Below, piece by piece: positions 61,497 to 64,000 of a stretch of 64,000 bases of DNA. The notes beneath the pieces were generated by a model that was given only the letters and a program-made list of their open reading frames with translations, did no database searches and was not told where the DNA came from. Position numbers and translations under genes: made by a program. The stretch is from Weissella ceti (GTDB lineage: Bacteria; Bacillota; Bacilli; Lactobacillales; Lactobacillaceae), in the NCBI RefSeq assembly GCF_018394055.1, contig NZ_CP074441.1:620001-684000 (forward strand), written 5' to 3'. Position 1 is the first letter of the stretch; each line of letters starts with the position of its first letter.

Positions 61497-63509
61497 TTAC
61501 TTGCCCATTTGTACGCGTAATTCCATCACTGTATCACGCAAACTTGCGGCTTCTTCGAAATCCAAACGTTTAGCGGCTGCACGCATTTGTTCTTCCAAGT
61601 TTTCAAGCGTTGCTTCTTGATCGGCTTTCGCCATATCCTGAAAGGCAACTTGCGTAAAGCTTTCTGATTTATTACCAGATTCCACGCTACGTGTTACTTG
61701 AATGTTTTCACGAATTGGCTTAATGATTGTTTGCGGCGTAATGCCATGTTCTTCATTATAAGCCATTTGAATCTCACGACGACGTTGTGTTTCATCAATC
61801 GCCGCTTGCATTGAACGGGTTGTCTGATCTGCGTACATCAAGACATGACCGTTTTGATTACGGGCGGCACGACCAATGGTTTGAATCAAAGAACGTTCAT
61901 TACGTAAGAATCCTTCTTTATCCGCATCCAAAATCGCTACCAATGATACTTCCGGCACGTCGATTCCTTCACGCAAAAGATTGATTCCAACTAAGACATC
62001 AAACTTTCCCAAGCGTAAGTCACGAATAATTTCTGTTCGTTCTAACGTCTTAATGTCTGAATGCAAGTACTTAACCTTAACCCCAACATCTTCTAAGTAA
62101 TCACTTAAGTCTTCGGCCATCTTCTTCGTCAATGTCGTCACAAAGACACGCTCGTCCTTTGCGACACGTTCATTGATTTCGCCTAGCAAATCATCAATTT
62201 GTCCCATAACTGGACGGACTTCAATCGTTGGATCTAGCAAACCAGTTGGTCGAATGATTTGTTGGGCAATATGGTCAGGTGTCACACGTTCAAGTTCGTA
62301 GTCACCTGGTGTCGCAGACATGTAGATAATTTCGTTGAAGTGTGTCTCCACTTCATCCAACTTCAATGGACGATTGTCTAAGGCACTTGGTAGACGGAAA
62401 CCATAATCAATCAACGTTTCCTTACGTGCACGGTCACCCTTATACATACCACGGATTTGTGGCATTGTAACGTGGGACTCGTCCACAACAATCAAGAAGT
62501 CATCCGGGAAGAAATCAAGCAAGGTAAATGGTGGTTCACCTGGTACACGACCATCCATGTGACGAGAATAATTCTCAATTCCGTTGGTGAAGCCCATTTC
62601 TTGGATCATTTCCAAATCGTATTCAGTACGTTGCTTCAAACGTTGTGCTTCAAGCAACTTCCCTTCATCTTCAAACTTCTTCAATTGTTCATCAAGTTCA
62701 GCTTTAATTGTCTTAACCGCACGTGAACGAATATCGTCATTCGTCATAAAGTGGGTCGCCGGATAAATCGTGATGAAATCTGTTTCCAACGCAATTTCAC
62801 CTGTTAAGGCATTAATTTCGCGAATACGCTCGATTTCATCCCCGAAGAATTCCACACGAATTGCACGAGAATCAGATGATGCCGGGAAAATTTCCAAAAC
62901 ATCCCCGCGTACACGGAAACGACCACGTTGAAAATCAATGTCATTACGGGCGAATTGAATATCAACTAGCTTACGCATAAGCTCATTACGATCTAGTTCT
63001 TCTCCAACCCGTAGATTAATGACGTGATCACGGTATTGTTCCGGGCTACCTAGCCCAAAGACAGATGAAACAGATGCGACGACAATGGTGTCATTACGTG
63101 AAAGCAATGATGCAGTCGCCGCATTACGTAGCTTGTCAATTTCATCATTAATAGATGAATCCTTTTCAATATACGTATCTGATGAAGGTACATATGCTTC
63201 TGGTTGGTAATAGTTATAGTAAGAAACAAAGTATTCAACCGCATTATTTGGGAAGAAATCTTTGAATTCACTATACAACTGTCCCGCCAATGTTTTGTTA
63301 TGTGATAAGACCAAGACTGGTTTATTCGCATTTGCAATCACGTTGGAAATCGTAAACGTCTTTCCAGTTCCTGTTGCTCCCAACAAAATTTGCTCTTTCA
63401 CATGATCTTCAATACCAGTTGACAATTGTTTAATCGCCGCCGGTTGGTCACCAGTTGGTGAATACTTCGACACTAAGTCAAAGGTCTGATCTTTTGTTGG
63501 TTCTTGCAT
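61497..63509 (-). CDS. uvrB: Excinuclease ABC subunit B
   Basis: This is a 670-residue DNA repair helicase-like protein. Walker A is [12 protein letters not shown] near residue 43. The beta-hairpin region [20 protein letters not shown] lies near residue 96. DESHVTMPQ is the DEAD-like motif near residue 343, and [19 protein letters not shown] is motif VI near residue 545. The C-terminal UVR motif ([22 protein letters not shown]) binds UvrC. Normal length. uvrA is not visible. Confidence 0.96.
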   Translation of the reverse strand: MQEPTKDQTFDLVSKYSPTGDQPAAIKQLSTGIEDHVKEQILLGATGTGKTFTISNVIANANKPVLVLSHNKTLAGQLYSEFKDFFPNNAVEYFVSYYNYYQPEAYVPSSDTYIEKDSSINDEIDKLRNAATASLLSRNDTIVVASVSSVFGLGSPEQYRDHVINLRVGEELDRNELMRKLVDIQFARNDIDFQRGRFRVRGDVLEIFPASSDSRAIRVEFFGDEIERIREINALTGEIALETDFITIYPATHFMTNDDIRSRAVKTIKAELDEQLKKFEDEGKLLEAQRLKQRTEYDLEMIQEMGFTNGIENYSRHMDGRVPGEPPFTLLDFFPDDFLIVVDESHVTMPQIRGMYKGDRARKETLIDYGFRLPSALDNRPLKLDEVETHFNEIIYMSATPGDYELERVTPDHIAQQIIRPTGLLDPTIEVRPVMGQIDDLLGEINERVAKDERVFVTTLTKKMAEDLSDYLEDVGVKVKYLHSDIKTLERTEIIRDLRLGKFDVLVGINLLREGIDVPEVSLVAILDADKEGFLRNERSLIQTIGRAARNQNGHVLMYADQTTRSMQAAIDETQRRREIQMAYNEEHGITPQTIIKPIRENIQVTRSVESGNKSESFTQVAFQDMAKADQEATLENLEEQMRAAAKRLDFEEAASLRDTVMELRVQMGK

Positions 63510-63530
63510 GATAAACCTCCCTTGTGATGC

Positions 63531-64000
63531 CTACTTATTTGCAGGCATGTACATATCAATATAGATTTGCTTCAAACGGTCTGATCCTGGAAATTGTTCA
63601 TTCAAAAGTTCGGGTAAGACTTCACGAATAAAGTACGCCACACTTGGCATATCTCGGAATTCATGAATTGTCTTCAAACTTTCACGATAAATTTCCACAA
63701 AGACGCGTTCTGGATTTCCCTTTTGTAGTTCTTCGTATGCTTCATACAACAAGTCAATCTTGTCCGCTACTGACAAGATGCGGCCTTCTAATGTGTCATC
63801 TTTCCCCTCGTGTAGACGACGCTTGTAGATTGCTTGTAATTCCGCTGGAATTTCAGCTTCTACGAAGTTGTCTGATAGGTTATCTTCCACATCCGCCAAC
63901 ATTTCGCGTAGAACTGGGGATGCATACTTAACTGGTGTGCGAATATCCCCAATGAAACGTTCTGAAATGTCATGGTTCAAGGCCTTTTCATAGACCATAC
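63531..64000 (-). CDS. YfbR-like HD-domain protein, N-terminus outside the window
   Basis: About 156 residues are visible and the frame is open at the right edge, so the true start lies beyond. The first visible part, VYEKALNHDISERFIGDIRTPVKY, matches the HD motif and following stretch of YfbR-type 5'-deoxynucleotidases (HDxxE then GDxPTPVKY). The later SVADKIDLLYEAYEEL supplies the last metal ligand. The ATG near the edge (63998) falls inside the domain and is not the start. The enzyme may dephosphorylate dNMPs. Confidence 0.75.
   Translation of the reverse strand, partial: MVYEKALNHDISERFIGDIRTPVKYASPVLREMLADVEDNLSDNFVEAEIPAELQAIYKRRLHEGKDDTLEGRILSVADKIDLLYEAYEELQKGNPERVFVEIYRESLKTIHEFRDMPSVAYFIREVLPELLNEQFPGSDRLKQIYIDMYMPANK

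Overview
The window is low-GC Gram-positive DNA from a lactic acid bacterium. The evidence is FabK-type fatty acid synthesis under a FabT regulator, WxL/DUF916 and LPXTG surface proteins, OatA, a short AccA, and the hit-ecsAB-trmB block. Gene content best fits Weissella or a close Leuconostocaceae relative. That is an inference, because no rRNA or other phylogenetic marker is present.

Region 1 (1 to about 5.4 kb, minus strand) is the conjugation module of an integrative and conjugative element (ICE) of the Tn916/ICEBs1/ICESt3 superfamily. In transcription order it holds a DUF961 protein, a 43-codon frame with no ordinary start, a TcpA/FtsK coupling protein, a GC-armed inverted repeat that looks like oriT, a small protein, a MobT/Rep_trans relaxase, a small protein and a TcpC-like protein cut by the window edge. 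Integrase and attachment sites are not visible.

Region 2 (5.4 to 8.0 kb) is the most unusual part. It is a tandem duplication of a very AT-rich cassette of about 1.35 kb. Each copy has an inverted repeat, a sigma-A promoter, a gene for a multi-pass membrane protein, a structured element of about 155 nt whose hairpins covary between copies, a terminator and another long hairpin. The proteins share their ends but differ in the middle. After the cassettes come a decayed holin-like toxin gene and an NAD(P)-binding oxidoreductase.

Region 3 (9.6 to 24.7 kb) carries a repeat-rich LPXTG adhesin, topoisomerase III, and adenine deaminase with a 59-bp tandem duplication that changes its C-terminus. It also holds two small unknown genes and a WxL protein plus a DUF916/DUF3324 partner split by a one-base frameshift at an A7 run. 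A divergent LacI regulator, a candidate small RNA, a giant glycosyltransferase/glycerophosphotransferase and a hemolysin III family protein complete it.

Region 4 (24.9 to 36.3 kb, minus) is a complete fatty acid synthesis operon: fabZ1-fabT-fabH-acpP-fabK-fabD-fabG-fabF-accB-fabZ-accC-accD-accA-birA-bioY. It starts at a promoter with a FabT-like palindrome. It makes malonyl-CoA, elongates acyl-ACP, and includes biotin uptake and biotin attachment for AccB. The first FabZ-like protein lacks the catalytic His.

Region 5 (36.3 to 48.1 kb) holds OatA, NADH oxidase, a YdcF/TetR pair, a YxeA protein and a thiamine cluster (thiE, thiS-thiF-thiG-thiO-thiD-tenA) with two TPP riboswitches, each followed by a terminator.

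Region 6 (48.3 to 64 kb) holds a second repeat-rich LPXTG adhesin, a membrane GDPD phosphodiesterase, a secreted CHAP hydrolase with a possible WalR site, a Cof-type HAD phosphatase, a membrane GGDEF protein, an ADP-ribosylglycohydrolase-like protein without its metal ligands, a DUF2507 protein, trmB, ecsAB, hit, uvrB and a partial YfbR-like HD protein.
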